Below are positions 1 to 7,850 of a stretch of 64,000 bases of DNA, one piece after another. Made by a program: the position numbers and the translations under genes. This DNA comes from Actinophytocola sp044466355 (GTDB lineage Bacteria > Actinomycetota > Actinomycetes > Mycobacteriales > Pseudonocardiaceae). The DNA lies in NCBI RefSeq assembly GCF_044466355.1, contig NZ_JBITMQ010000011.1, positions 186,001 to 250,000 of the forward strand. The letters are read 5' to 3'. Every line of letters begins with the position of its first letter. Positions within the stretch are counted from its first letter, which is position 1. The notes beneath the pieces are model-generated. The model saw only the letters and a program-made list of their open reading frames with translations, was not told the origin of the DNA and did not search any database.

Positions 1-1
1 C

Positions 2-85
2 GTCACCACGATCCGCGAGGGCGCGCCGCCCGAGGCCCGCACCGTGCACGCGGCCTTCCGCGCCTTCCTGTGGCTGACCAGGTGA
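2..85 (+). CDS. C-terminal end of an unidentified protein (5' truncated)
   Basis: An open frame enters from the left edge and stops at a TGA at 83-85. The visible tail is 27 residues, ending AFRAFLWLTR. The downstream exporter can start at a GTG that overlaps this stop in a GTGA arrangement, so the two genes look translationally coupled. Small regulators often precede MFS exporters, but the tail shows no diagnostic motif, so I assign no function. Confidence 0.5.
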   Translation, partial: VTTIREGAPPEARTVHAAFRAFLWLTR

Positions 86-1290
86 AACGCCTCCTGGTCG
101 CTTCTCTCTGCTCCGAGACCGCGGAGTGGATGCTCCAGATCGCGTTGCCCGTGCTCGTCTTCCAGGCCACCGGCTCGGCCGCGTCGACCGCGCTCATGAT
201 GATCCTCGGGCTGGCGCCGATGGTGCTGCTCAGTCCGGTCACGGGGCTGGCGGCGGACCGCGTGCACCGGCCGCGCCTGCTGCTGGTCGTCTGCCTCGGA
301 CAGGCCGTCGTCGCCGCGCCGCTGCTCGCCGACGACGCGATGTGCTGGGTCGTCATGGCGTCGCAGACCAGCCTCGCCGCGTTCTTCGAGCCCGCACGCA
401 ACGCGCTCGTCGCCGACCTCGTGCCCGTCGAGCGGCGCACCGCCGCCAACGGCCTGCTCGCCGCGGCCGCCAACATCGCGCGGCTCGTCGGCGCCTGGCT
501 CGGCGGCACGCTCCTCACGGTCGGCGGGATTCCGCTGGTCTACGCCGTGTACGCGGCGATCCTCGTGGTCGGTGCGGCCGCGATGTGCGGGCGGTTCCCG
601 GTCACCCGACCTGTCAAGGCCGTCACGCCGCCGCCGCTGCGGGTCGACCGGCGCCTCCTGCCGATCGGGATCGCGCTCACGCTCATGTGCGTGGCGCAGG
701 GGATCTTCCTCGTGCGCTTCGTGCCGTTCGTACTGGAAACCCTCGACGCGGGTGCCGGCGGCGTCGGCCTGCTGCGGGGCGTGCAGGCGATCGGCGGGCT
801 CGCCGCCGGGTTCGCCGTCGCGACGGTCGCGAGGCGGGTCGCGCCGACCGGCCTGTTCGCGTGGGGCGCGGTCGCGTTCGGGCTGGTGTCGGCGTGTATC
901 TGGCACGGGCCCGCGCTGACCACGGCCATCGGCGTCTACGTCGGGATGTTCGTCGCCGTGGGTGCGCCCGGGGTGGTCGCGAACTCGGGGCTCGCCGCCG
1001 TGCTGCAGTCGGCGGTCCCGCCCGCGGCGACCGGCAGGCTGCTCGCCGCCGCGTTCGCGCTCATGACGCTCGGGACCACCGCCGGGATGCTCGTCGCGGG
1101 GGCCGTCGAGTCGCCGGTTCTCCTTGACGTACAGGCGTTTCTGCACGTCGCCGCCGGTGGGCTGCTACTCGCGCACCAGCATCGTCACCGCGTCCGCGAT
1201 GCTCGTCGGGCCGGGTTCGCCGGTGGCGAGGCGGCGCAGCTGCAGGCCGGTGAGGAGCGCCACGACCGGGCCGGCGAGCCGGTCCGGTGA
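82..1290 (+). CDS. MFS transporter, EntS/MFS_3-like
   Basis: This is a predicted polytopic inner-membrane efflux protein of about 402 residues with alternating hydrophobic helices across its length. The segment around RNALVADLVPVERRTAANGL is typical of the MFS_3 (enterobactin exporter EntS-like) group. The substrate is unknown. I chose GTG at 82 because it overlaps the upstream stop as GTGA, the arrangement seen throughout this window; GTG at 70 is in frame and possible. The last ~40 residues, after about residue 360, are hydrophilic, Arg/Glu-rich and unlike a transporter. They lie antisense to the end of the convergent TetR gene, so the original C-terminus may have been lost and read-through added a tail. 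Confidence 0.8.
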   Translation: MKRLLVASLCSETAEWMLQIALPVLVFQATGSAASTALMMILGLAPMVLLSPVTGLAADRVHRPRLLLVVCLGQAVVAAPLLADDAMCWVVMASQTSLAAFFEPARNALVADLVPVERRTAANGLLAAAANIARLVGAWLGGTLLTVGGIPLVYAVYAAILVVGAAAMCGRFPVTRPVKAVTPPPLRVDRRLLPIGIALTLMCVAQGIFLVRFVPFVLETLDAGAGGVGLLRGVQAIGGLAAGFAVATVARRVAPTGLFAWGAVAFGLVSACIWHGPALTTAIGVYVGMFVAVGAPGVVANSGLAAVLQSAVPPAATGRLLAAAFALMTLGTTAGMLVAGAVESPVLLDVQAFLHVAAGGLLLAHQHRHRVRDARRAGFAGGEAAQLQAGEERHDRAGEPVR

Positions 1291-1704
1291 CGGGACGCCC
1301 AGCCTGGTCAGCACCGTGATGGCGATACGGTCGTATGCCTCGAAGCAGGCTGCGGCCGCGTCCCGCAGCGACGGGTCCCGTCCCGCCTGGATGTACAGCT
1401 CCAGCGGCGCGATCTGCTCGTGCCCGAACCGGGTGTCCACCGCGACGCGCTCGACCAGCGCCGCCGCCTCGGCCAGCGACGTGCCGGGGTGGGCGTCCGC
1501 GAGCGCCGCGAGCCGGGCGGCCTCCTCGGCCACGAACAACAACATGGCCTCCCGCAGCAGCTCCCGCTGCGACTCGAAGTGGTAGGTGAGCGTGCCCAGC
1601 GACGTCTCCGCCTCCCGCGCCACCCGCCGGTTCGTCACGCCCGAGACGCCGTCGGTGCCGATCACCCGCAGCACCGCGTGCAGGATCCGTTCCCTGGCGG
1701 TCAC
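1165..1704 (-). CDS. TetR-family transcriptional regulator
   Basis: A 179-residue DNA-binding regulator. The N-terminal helix-turn-helix is clear: RERILHAVLRVIGTDGVSGVTNRRVAREAETSLGTLTYHF carries the TetR pattern, with the recognition helix around residues 28-45. A helical ligand-binding and dimerisation region follows. The start is GTG at 1704, overlapping the amidase stop as GTGA; a longer frame extends upstream but lies inside the amidase gene and is not protein-like. The gene is downstream of, and probably cotranscribed with, the amidase. A perfect palindrome upstream of the amidase (3049-3068) is a plausible operator. The 3' end overlaps the convergent MFS gene by 126 bases. Confidence 0.88.
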   Translation of the reverse strand: MTARERILHAVLRVIGTDGVSGVTNRRVAREAETSLGTLTYHFESQRELLREAMLLFVAEEAARLAALADAHPGTSLAEAAALVERVAVDTRFGHEQIAPLELYIQAGRDPSLRDAAAACFEAYDRIAITVLTRLGVPSPDRLAGPVVALLTGLQLRRLATGEPGPTSIADAVTMLVRE

Positions 1705-3035
1705 GGCCTGCGCTCGTCCCAGCGCAGCACCGACTCGAGCTGCGCGGCCAGCGAGATCAGCAGCTCCTCGCCACCGGCGGGCGCGAGCAGCTGGGCGCCG
1801 ACCGGAAGACCGTCGCCGGTGAGCCCGGCGGGGACGTTCAGCCCCGGCCAGCCGAGCGCGTTCCACGGCCACGCGTACGGGCAGGCCGCCATCACCGTCT
1901 GGTCGGTCCGCCAGCCGGAGAGCCCGTCGATCGCGCCCACGGGCAGCGGCGGGGTCGCGGTCGTGGGCGCCAGCACCACGTCGACCCGCTCGAACAACCT
2001 GCCCACCTTGCGGCGGTAGCGCGCAAGAGACGCCTGCGACCACCGCAGTGCCCGACCGGAAAGCCGCGCGCCGAGCCGTCCTGTGTCACTGGTACGGACA
2101 TCGAGCAGCGACCGGTCCGGCGCGGCGGCACACCACTCCTCGACCCCGGCGAGCGACCTCGGCAGGAACGTCAGCCCGAGCAGCCCGTAGGCCGGATCGT
2201 CGACCACGATCTCGTGCCCGAGCCCGTGCAGCCGCCGCGCGACCTCGACCACCGCGGCACGGACCCGGGGATCGAGCCGCACGCGGATGCCACCCATGAA
2301 CGCCGGGCGCAACGACAGTGCGACCCGCAGCCGCGCCGGTTCGCGGTCGGCCGCGGCGCGGAACCGGGTCTGCCCGGCCAGTACGTCCAGCAACAGGGCG
2401 GCGTCCGCGGTCGTCCGCGCGAGCGGGCCCCACTCGGTGATCCCGTTGAACGCCTCGGGCGTCGGCAGCGTGCCGCGACCGGGCTTGATGCCGACGAGGT
2501 GCGTCCACGCGGCCGGGATGCGGATCGAGCCCGCGCCGTCCGACCCGACGGCCGCCGCCACGACTCCCGCCGCGACCGCGGCCGCCGACCCGCCCGAGGA
2601 ACCGCCGGGCGTGTGGCCGAGGTGCCAGGGGTTGCGGGTGACGCCGAACGCCTCGCCCTCGGTGATCGGCCACAACCCGAACTCCGGCGTGTTCGTCTTC
2701 CCGATGATCACCGCGCCGGCCGCCCGCAGCTGCCGGACCAGCGGCCCGTCCTCGGTGGCGGGCGGGTAGTCGCCAGCGCAGCCGAACGCCGTCGGCTCAC
2801 CGGCGACGTCCATGTCGTCCTTGACCGCGACCGGCACGCCCAGCAGCGGCCGCCGTTCGCCCGCCGCGAGACGCCGGTCCGCGTCCTTGGCCTCGACGAG
2901 CGCGGCGTCCCGGCGCAGGCGGCGGAACGCGTTGAGCGTGGGCTGCGTGGCGTCGGCGCGGTCGAGCGCCTCCTGTGTCAGCTGTACAGAAGTGCGTTCA
3001 CCCCGTGCCAGTGTCGCTGCCTGAGCCGCCAGCAT
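1701..3035 (-). CDS. Amidase-signature family amidohydrolase
   Basis: A 444-residue cytoplasmic amidase predicted to hydrolyse a carboxylic amide; the substrate is not predictable. The Ser-cisSer-Lys triad is intact: Lys72 in VAVKDD, the Gly/Ser-rich loop GGSSGGS around residues 144-150 with the cis-Ser, and the nucleophile Ser170 in SDGAGSIRIP. Length is usual for the family. It is the first gene of a two-gene unit with the TetR regulator and diverges from the siderophore-interacting gene. A TetR-controlled amidase beside a transporter could process an amide-containing xenobiotic or siderophore-like molecule, but that is inference from context. Confidence 0.9.
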   Translation of the reverse strand: MLAAQAATLARGERTSVQLTQEALDRADATQPTLNAFRRLRRDAALVEAKDADRRLAAGERRPLLGVPVAVKDDMDVAGEPTAFGCAGDYPPATEDGPLVRQLRAAGAVIIGKTNTPEFGLWPITEGEAFGVTRNPWHLGHTPGGSSGGSAAAVAAGVVAAAVGSDGAGSIRIPAAWTHLVGIKPGRGTLPTPEAFNGITEWGPLARTTADAALLLDVLAGQTRFRAAADREPARLRVALSLRPAFMGGIRVRLDPRVRAAVVEVARRLHGLGHEIVVDDPAYGLLGLTFLPRSLAGVEEWCAAAPDRSLLDVRTSDTGRLGARLSGRALRWSQASLARYRRKVGRLFERVDVVLAPTTATPPLPVGAIDGLSGWRTDQTVMAACPYAWPWNALGWPGLNVPAGLTGDGLPVGAQLLAPAGGEELLISLAAQLESVLRWDERRP

Positions 3036-3048
3036 CCGCCCTCTCCTC

Positions 3049-3068
3049 TCGTTCGTTCGAACGAACGA
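3049..3068. promoter_or_regulatory. Perfect 20-bp palindromic operator candidate
   Basis: TCGTTCGTTCGAACGAACGA is a perfect palindrome with no spacer. It also contains an internal direct repeat of CGTT. It lies in the short gap between the divergent amidase-TetR unit and the siderophore-interacting protein gene. Size, symmetry and position fit a TetR-family operator acting on both directions. Binding is inferred only. Confidence 0.65.
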
Positions 3069-3094
3069 TAACCCGCAAAACGGCCGGTGCGAAG

Positions 3095-3883
3095 ATGGAC
3101 GGGATGAACACCACCGTGAGCAGGCGTTCGCGCCGGCAGCAGACGAAGTTGTGGCGGGTCCCCGTGCTGCGGGTCGAGCGGGTGACTCCGCGGATGGCCC
3201 GTGTCACGGTCGGCGGCCCGGATCTGGCCGACTTCGCGGCCGCGGGCACCGACCAGAACGTGATGCTCTACTTCTACCCGGACGACGTCGAACTGCCCGA
3301 GCCGTTGACGCTGGAGTCCGCACGCGGCATGTGGTCGCAGGTCCGCCCGCTGACCAGGACGTACACCGTCCGCCGCTACGACCCCGCCGCCTGCGAGATC
3401 GACTTCGACTTCGTGCTCCACTCCGACGCGGGCCCGGCGTCGGACTGGGCGAAGAAGGCGGAGCCCGGCGACCGGCTGATCTTCGTGGGCCCGTCCCCGG
3501 CCTACGTGCCGGACGACACCGCCGACTGGCATCTGCTGGCGGGCGACGAGTCGGCACTGCCCGCGATCGCCGCGATCCTGCGTGAGCTGCGTCCCGGCGT
3601 GCCCGCGCACGTGTTCGTGGAGGTCCACGACGCGGCGGAGGAGCAGCCGCTGCCGACCGACGCCGACCTGCGCCTGACGTGGCTGCACCGGGACGGTACG
3701 GATGACCTGCTCGCCCGCGCTGTGGCCGCCGCCGACCTGCCGGACGGCCGCGTCGACGCGTGGCTGGCGGGGGAGCGGTCGTCGATGGTGGCGCTGCGGG
3801 CGCACCTGTTGACCGACCGGGGCTACGACCGCTCGCGGGTCCGCCCGACGACGTACTGGCGCAGGGGCGAGACAGGCAACTGA
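3095..3883 (+). CDS. Siderophore-interacting protein (ferric-siderophore reductase, SIP/ViuB family)
   Basis: A flavoprotein of about 262 residues expected to reduce ferric-siderophore complexes in the cytoplasm to release iron. The N-terminal half is a ferredoxin-reductase-like beta barrel, with the FAD-binding signature RTYTVRRYDP followed by the family-typical DWAKKAEPGDRL stretch. The C-terminal half is the SIP_C fold, with LLAGDESALPAI and a closing VRPTTYWRRG, both typical. ATG at 3095 or 3104 are the sensible starts; the frame is open further upstream but would run through the palindrome and into the amidase gene. Family membership is secure; the cognate siderophore is unknown. Confidence 0.88.
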   Translation: MDGMNTTVSRRSRRQQTKLWRVPVLRVERVTPRMARVTVGGPDLADFAAAGTDQNVMLYFYPDDVELPEPLTLESARGMWSQVRPLTRTYTVRRYDPAACEIDFDFVLHSDAGPASDWAKKAEPGDRLIFVGPSPAYVPDDTADWHLLAGDESALPAIAAILRELRPGVPAHVFVEVHDAAEEQPLPTDADLRLTWLHRDGTDDLLARAVAAADLPDGRVDAWLAGERSSMVALRAHLLTDRGYDRSRVRPTTYWRRGETGN

Positions 3884-3965
3884 CCAGCGGGTTTGCCTCG
3901 CCCGGGGAACTCGTGCCCGTCGTGGTTCGTTACGCGTCAGTAGAAACGGCCACGGAGGCGGGAAA

Positions 3966-4835
3966 GTGCACAAGCACTACAACGGGCTGAAGACCGCGTT
4001 GTTGCTCGGCGGTATGAGCGCGCTGATCATCCTGATCAGCGGGCTCTTCGGGCGTGGCGCCTTGGTCATCGGTCTCGCGGTCGCCCTGCTGATGAACGGT
4101 TACGCGTACTTCAACTCCGACAAGCTGGCACTGCGCGCGATGCGCGCGAGGCCCGTGTCGCAGGCCGAACAGCCCGCGATGTATCGCATGGTCCGCGAGC
4201 TGGCGACGTCCGCGCGCCAGCCGATGCCGAGGCTGTACGTGAGCCCGACGGCCGCCCCGAACGCGTTCGCGACCGGCAGGAACCCCCGCAACGCGGCGGT
4301 CTGCTGCACGACGGGCATCCTGGAACTGCTGGACGAGCGTGAGCTGCGTGCCGTGCTGGGCCACGAGCTGTCCCACGTCTACAACAGGGACATCCTGATC
4401 TCCTGTGTGGCGGGCGCCCTGGCCTCGGTCGTCAGCGTCCTGGCGAACCTGGCGATGTTCGCGGGCCTGTTCGGCGGCTCCGACGACGACCGCCCGAACC
4501 CCCTCGCGATGCTGCTGCTGGCGATCCTCGGCCCGGTCGCGGCGGGCATCGTCCAGATGGCGGTGAGCCGTTCCCGCGAGTACCAGGCGGACGCGTCCGG
4601 TGCGGAGCTGACCGGCGATCCGCTGGCACTGGCCTCGGCACTGCACAAACTCCAGTACGGCACGGCCCGCCGCCCGCTGGCCCCGGAACCGAAGGTCGTG
4701 TCGCAGGCCCACCTGATGATTGCGAACCCGTTCCGCCCGGGCGAGAACCTGGCACGCCTGTTCTCGACGCACCCCCCGATCCCGGACCGCATCCGCCGCC
4801 TGGAGGAGATGGCCCGCCGGGGCCCGGGCCACTGA
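3966..4835 (+). CDS. htpX: Zinc metalloprotease HtpX (M48B)
   Basis: A 289-residue inner-membrane protease for quality control of membrane proteins. Two N-terminal helices (about residues 8-47) precede the catalytic site HELSH at 133-137. The third zinc ligand is Glu205 in SREYQADASG, after a second hydrophobic pair at about 142-200. The start is GTG with a GGAGG ribosome site seven bases upstream. The protein ends in the usual region after STHPPIPDRIRRL. It faces rmlA convergently across a 28-base gap with no clear terminator. Confidence 0.93.
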   Translation: MHKHYNGLKTALLLGGMSALIILISGLFGRGALVIGLAVALLMNGYAYFNSDKLALRAMRARPVSQAEQPAMYRMVRELATSARQPMPRLYVSPTAAPNAFATGRNPRNAAVCCTTGILELLDERELRAVLGHELSHVYNRDILISCVAGALASVVSVLANLAMFAGLFGGSDDDRPNPLAMLLLAILGPVAAGIVQMAVSRSREYQADASGAELTGDPLALASALHKLQYGTARRPLAPEPKVVSQAHLMIANPFRPGENLARLFSTHPPIPDRIRRLEEMARRGPGH

Positions 4836-4863
4836 ACGGGAATGCCCGGGCCGTGCGCCGAGG

Positions 4864-5745
4864 TCAGCCCACGGCGCCTGCGGCCAGCGCGACCTCCATC
4901 ACGTAGTCGCCGTAGCCGGACTTCGCCAGCTTGCTGCCCAGCGCGTAACAGTCGTCGGCGCTGATGAAGCCCTTGTCGAGCGCTATCTCTTCGAGACAGG
5001 CGATGCGCACACCGGTCCGGTGCTCGAGGACCTGCACGAACTGCCCGGCCTCCAGCAGGGAGTCGTGCGTGCCGGTGTCGAGCCACGCGAAGCCGCGGCC
5101 GAGGTCCAGCAGCCGCGCCCGGCCCTGCCGCAGGTAGGTGAGGTTCACGTCGGTGATCTCCAGCTCACCACGTGCCGACGGAGTCAGCCCCTTGGCGATC
5201 TCCACCACGTCGTTGTCGTAGAAGTACAGGCCGGTGATCGCCCGGTTCGACCTGGGCTTGGCGGGCTTCTCCTCGATCGAGATCAGCATGCCCTTCTCGT
5301 CGACCTCGCCGACGCCGTAGCGCTGCGGGTCCTTCACCGGGTAGCCGAACAGCACCGCGCCGTCCATGCCGGCGACGTGCTCGTGCATGACGGCGGCGAA
5401 GTCGGCCCCGAAGAAGATGTTGTCCCCGAGCACGAGCGCCGCGTCGTCCCCGTCGATGAACGACTCACCGATGATGAACGCCTCCGCGAGCCCGTTGGGC
5501 TGCGGCTGCTCCGCGTAGCTGATCTCGATGCCCCACTGGTTGCCGCTGCCCAGCAGCCGCTGGAAGCTGGGCATGTCCTGCGGTGTGGTGATGATCAGCA
5601 CGTCCCGGATACCGGCCAGCATCAGCACCGACAGCGGGTAGTAGATCATCGGCTTGTCGTAGACCGGCAGCAACTGCTTCGAAACGGCCTGCGTGATGGG
5701 GTGCAGCCGGGTACCACTGCCACCCGCGAGGACGATGCCTTTCAT
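4864..5745 (-). CDS. rmlA: Glucose-1-phosphate thymidylyltransferase
   Basis: A 293-residue nucleotidyltransferase making dTDP-glucose from glucose-1-phosphate and dTTP, the first step to dTDP-rhamnose for cell-wall linkers or glycosylated metabolites. The N-terminus MKGIVLAGGSGTRLHPIT is the diagnostic phosphate-binding loop. VLGDNIFFG and the EEKPAKPRSN loop around the active-site Glu-Lys-Pro are intact. The start was set at the ATG before KGIVLAGG; the frame extends nine codons further without family similarity. No rmlB, rmlC or rmlD is adjacent, so the pathway must be completed elsewhere. Confidence 0.95.
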   Translation of the reverse strand: MKGIVLAGGSGTRLHPITQAVSKQLLPVYDKPMIYYPLSVLMLAGIRDVLIITTPQDMPSFQRLLGSGNQWGIEISYAEQPQPNGLAEAFIIGESFIDGDDAALVLGDNIFFGADFAAVMHEHVAGMDGAVLFGYPVKDPQRYGVGEVDEKGMLISIEEKPAKPRSNRAITGLYFYDNDVVEIAKGLTPSARGELEITDVNLTYLRQGRARLLDLGRGFAWLDTGTHDSLLEAGQFVQVLEHRTGVRIACLEEIALDKGFISADDCYALGSKLAKSGYGDYVMEVALAAGAVG

Positions 5746-5768
5746 TGGGCCACCGTAGCGAGCGCGAC

Positions 5769-6260
5769 TCAACGATAGTTCGTGAACTGCAGCGCGATGC
5801 CGAAGTCCTCACCCTTGAGCAGCGCGATGACCTCCTGCAGGTGGTCCTTCTTCTTGCCGGAGACCCGCAGCTGGTCGCCCTGGATCTGGGCCTGCACGCC
5901 CTTGGGCCCCTCGTCCCGGATCTTCTTGGCGATCTTCTTCGCGTGGTCGGAGTCGATCCCCTGCACGATCTTGCCGGTGACCTTGTAGGTCTTCCCGGAC
6001 ACCGCGGGCTCGCCCACGTCGAACGCCTTGAGCGAGATCTGCCGCTTGACCAGCTTGTCCTTGAAGACGTCGATGGCCGCGTTGCAGCGCTCCTCGGTCT
6101 CGGCCTCGATCGTGACCGCTTCCTCGCCCGCCCACTTCACCGAGGCACCGGTACCGCGGAAGTCGAAGCGCGTGGACAGCTCCTTGCTCGCCTGGTTGAG
6201 CGCGTTGTCGACCTCCTGCCGGTCAACCTTGCTCACCACGTCGAAGGACGGATCCGCCAC
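5769..6260 (-). CDS. YajQ-family nucleotide-binding protein
   Basis: A 163-residue cytoplasmic protein with two RNP-like ferredoxin folds. Its start (ADPSFDVVSKVDRQEVDNA) and end (GIALQFTNYR) match the family from end to end. Some members bind cyclic di-GMP and others nucleic acid or nucleotides; the role here is unknown. GTG at 6260 is chosen because it gives the usual length and is preceded by an AGAGGTGAG ribosome site; the frame is open 39 codons upstream through non-coding DNA. It reads in the same direction as rmlA, 23 bases upstream, and could be cotranscribed. Confidence 0.92.
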   Translation of the reverse strand: MADPSFDVVSKVDRQEVDNALNQASKELSTRFDFRGTGASVKWAGEEAVTIEAETEERCNAAIDVFKDKLVKRQISLKAFDVGEPAVSGKTYKVTGKIVQGIDSDHAKKIAKKIRDEGPKGVQAQIQGDQLRVSGKKKDHLQEVIALLKGEDFGIALQFTNYR

Positions 6261-6329
6261 CAGTCTCACCTCTCGAGCCGCCGTACTGCCAAGTGCCGGA
6301 CGCGAGCCTACCGCTGGAGGGGATACCGG

Positions 6330-6360
6330 TTGTGAGCGCCGCGAGGGCGTTGGGTATGGT
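6330..6360 (+). promoter_or_regulatory. Candidate promoter of tRNA-Tyr
   Basis: TTGTGA at 6330-6335 and TATGGT at 6355-6360 are separated by 19 bases and lie about 30 bases before the tRNA. They resemble -35 and -10 boxes for the housekeeping sigma factor. The spacing is slightly long. Confidence 0.4.
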
Positions 6361-6391
6361 TTCGCCCGTCCGGTCACGACCGGTCACTCCC

Positions 6392-6475
6392 GGCGGGTTG
6401 CCCGAGCGGTCAAAGGGAGCAGACTGTAAATCTGTCGCGCAAGCTACGCAGGTTCGAACCCTGCACCCGCCACCA
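6392..6475 (+). tRNA. tRNA-Tyr (anticodon GTA)
   Basis: The 84-base gene folds as a class II tRNA. The acceptor GGCGGGT pairs with ACCCGCC. The anticodon loop CTGTAAA carries GTA at 6426-6428. A long variable arm follows, and the T-loop is GGTTCGAACCC. Discriminator A and an encoded CCA end the gene at 6475. Confidence 0.95.
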
Positions 6476-6639
6476 CAAGCCACAACGGCCCACGGACCAT
6501 CAAGAATCGGTCAGTGGGTCGTTTTGCTGTCCAGCCGAAAAGTTTGGGCTGGGTGCGATTTTGGGCGCGATCGCCGGAACTGTTCCGGCAACACCGCAGG
6601 GTCATCAGCCCGTGCTCGTCGACTGACTAGCGTCGGCGT

Positions 6640-7659
6640 GTGGACATCTGGGCTGCTCGTGCGTACGCCAACGGGCTCGGGGACGACCGCGCGCGGACCG
6701 TCGTCGACGCGGTGCGGAAGGTCGTCGCGCTTCAGGGGCAGGACGTGCGGGCCACGCGGCTCGCGGTGCGGGTACGGACCGACGGGCTGACGGCGGCCGA
6801 CGTCGACGACGCCGTCGCGCGGGCGGACGTGGTGCGGACCTGGGCGATGCGCGGGACGCTCCACCTCGTCGCGGCCGAGGACCTCCGGTGGTTGACGTCG
6901 ATCTTCGGGCCCTACTTCCGGGATCGGCAGCGGCCTCGGCGGCGGCAGCTCGGGCTCACCGACGACGACTGTGCGCGCGGCGTGGAGCAGCTGCTGACCT
7001 TCCTGCACGCGCCGATGACCCGCGCGGAGATCGTCGAGCGGGTCGATCTCGACCTCGCGGGGCAGGCGGCGCCGTACTTCCTCGCGTTCGCGGCGTTCGA
7101 AGGGGTGGTGTGCCGCGGGCCGGAGCGGGGGAACGAGGCCACCTACGTCCTCGTCGACGAGTGGGTGCGGACGCACGGTGAGGGCCGGCTGGCCGAGCGG
7201 TACCTCCGCGGCCACGGGCCCGCCACGCCGGCGGACCTCGCCGCCTGGTCCGGGTTGCCCGTGACCGTCGCGCGGAAGGCCTTCGACGACGTCCGCGACC
7301 TTCTCGAGCCCGTCGACGGGGGCTTGCGGCTGCGGGACGGACATCACGGCGACGCGGTGGGGACCCGGCTGCTGGGGCACTTCGACGCCTACCTCCTTGG
7401 CTACGGAGAGCGACCGATTCCGCCGGAACATGTCAAAACCATCCAGACGGGTGGTGGGTTCGTGATGCCTGCCGTCTCGGTGAGTGGGCGGATTCACGGT
7501 GCCTGGAGCGCCAGGCCAACACGGGACTCTCTCGGTATCGACGTGACGCCTTTCACAACGATCTTGGAACGGTTGACGGATGAACTATCTGCCGAGGCTG
7601 CTGACCTCGGTAGATTCCTCGGACAGCAGACGACCCTCTCGGTGCGGACACCGAACTGA
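6640..7659 (+). CDS. Winged-helix DNA-binding protein, HTH_42 (AlkZ/YcaQ-like) family
   Basis: A 339-residue protein of the HTH_42 superfamily, which includes the DNA glycosylases AlkZ and YcaQ. Visible family signatures are LQGQDVRATRL near residue 35, VVRTWAMRGTLHLV near residue 69, and the C-terminal GHFDAYLLGYGER. The QxQ arrangement in LQGQD corresponds to the catalytic motif of AlkZ-type glycosylases. Many actinobacterial members have no demonstrated activity, so glycosylase function is only possible. The start is GTG at 6640; a second GTG two bases upstream is out of frame. It stands alone between tRNA-Tyr and the cyclic-di-GMP gene. Confidence 0.85.
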   Translation: MDIWAARAYANGLGDDRARTVVDAVRKVVALQGQDVRATRLAVRVRTDGLTAADVDDAVARADVVRTWAMRGTLHLVAAEDLRWLTSIFGPYFRDRQRPRRRQLGLTDDDCARGVEQLLTFLHAPMTRAEIVERVDLDLAGQAAPYFLAFAAFEGVVCRGPERGNEATYVLVDEWVRTHGEGRLAERYLRGHGPATPADLAAWSGLPVTVARKAFDDVRDLLEPVDGGLRLRDGHHGDAVGTRLLGHFDAYLLGYGERPIPPEHVKTIQTGGGFVMPAVSVSGRIHGAWSARPTRDSLGIDVTPFTTILERLTDELSAEAADLGRFLGQQTTLSVRTPN

Positions 7660-7691
7660 CCAGTTGGTTTAGCCCTTCGACCAGCGAATTA

Positions 7692-7726
7692 GCACAGTCG
7701 GAATCTGTGCACGGAGGGGGTACAGT
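7692..7726 (+). promoter_or_regulatory. Inverted repeat with a -10-like box upstream of the GGDEF-EAL gene
   Basis: GCACAG (7692-7697) and CTGTGC (7705-7710) form a six-base inverted repeat with a seven-base spacer. A TACAGT box follows at 7721-7726. The repeat covers the place where a -35 element would lie, so a bound regulator would block RNA polymerase. This is the only distinctive element in the 191-base gap before the next gene. Confidence 0.45.
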
Positions 7727-7850
7727 TACGCGACCGTGACTAGCCCGATCGGGGGGCGTGGTCACTTGGGGGTCTGGGGATCGCTTCCTCAGATGTCCCC
7801 GCGCGGCGGGATTGGCCTGTGGTGTCGCCAGGGGCGGCAGAGGAGGTTGC

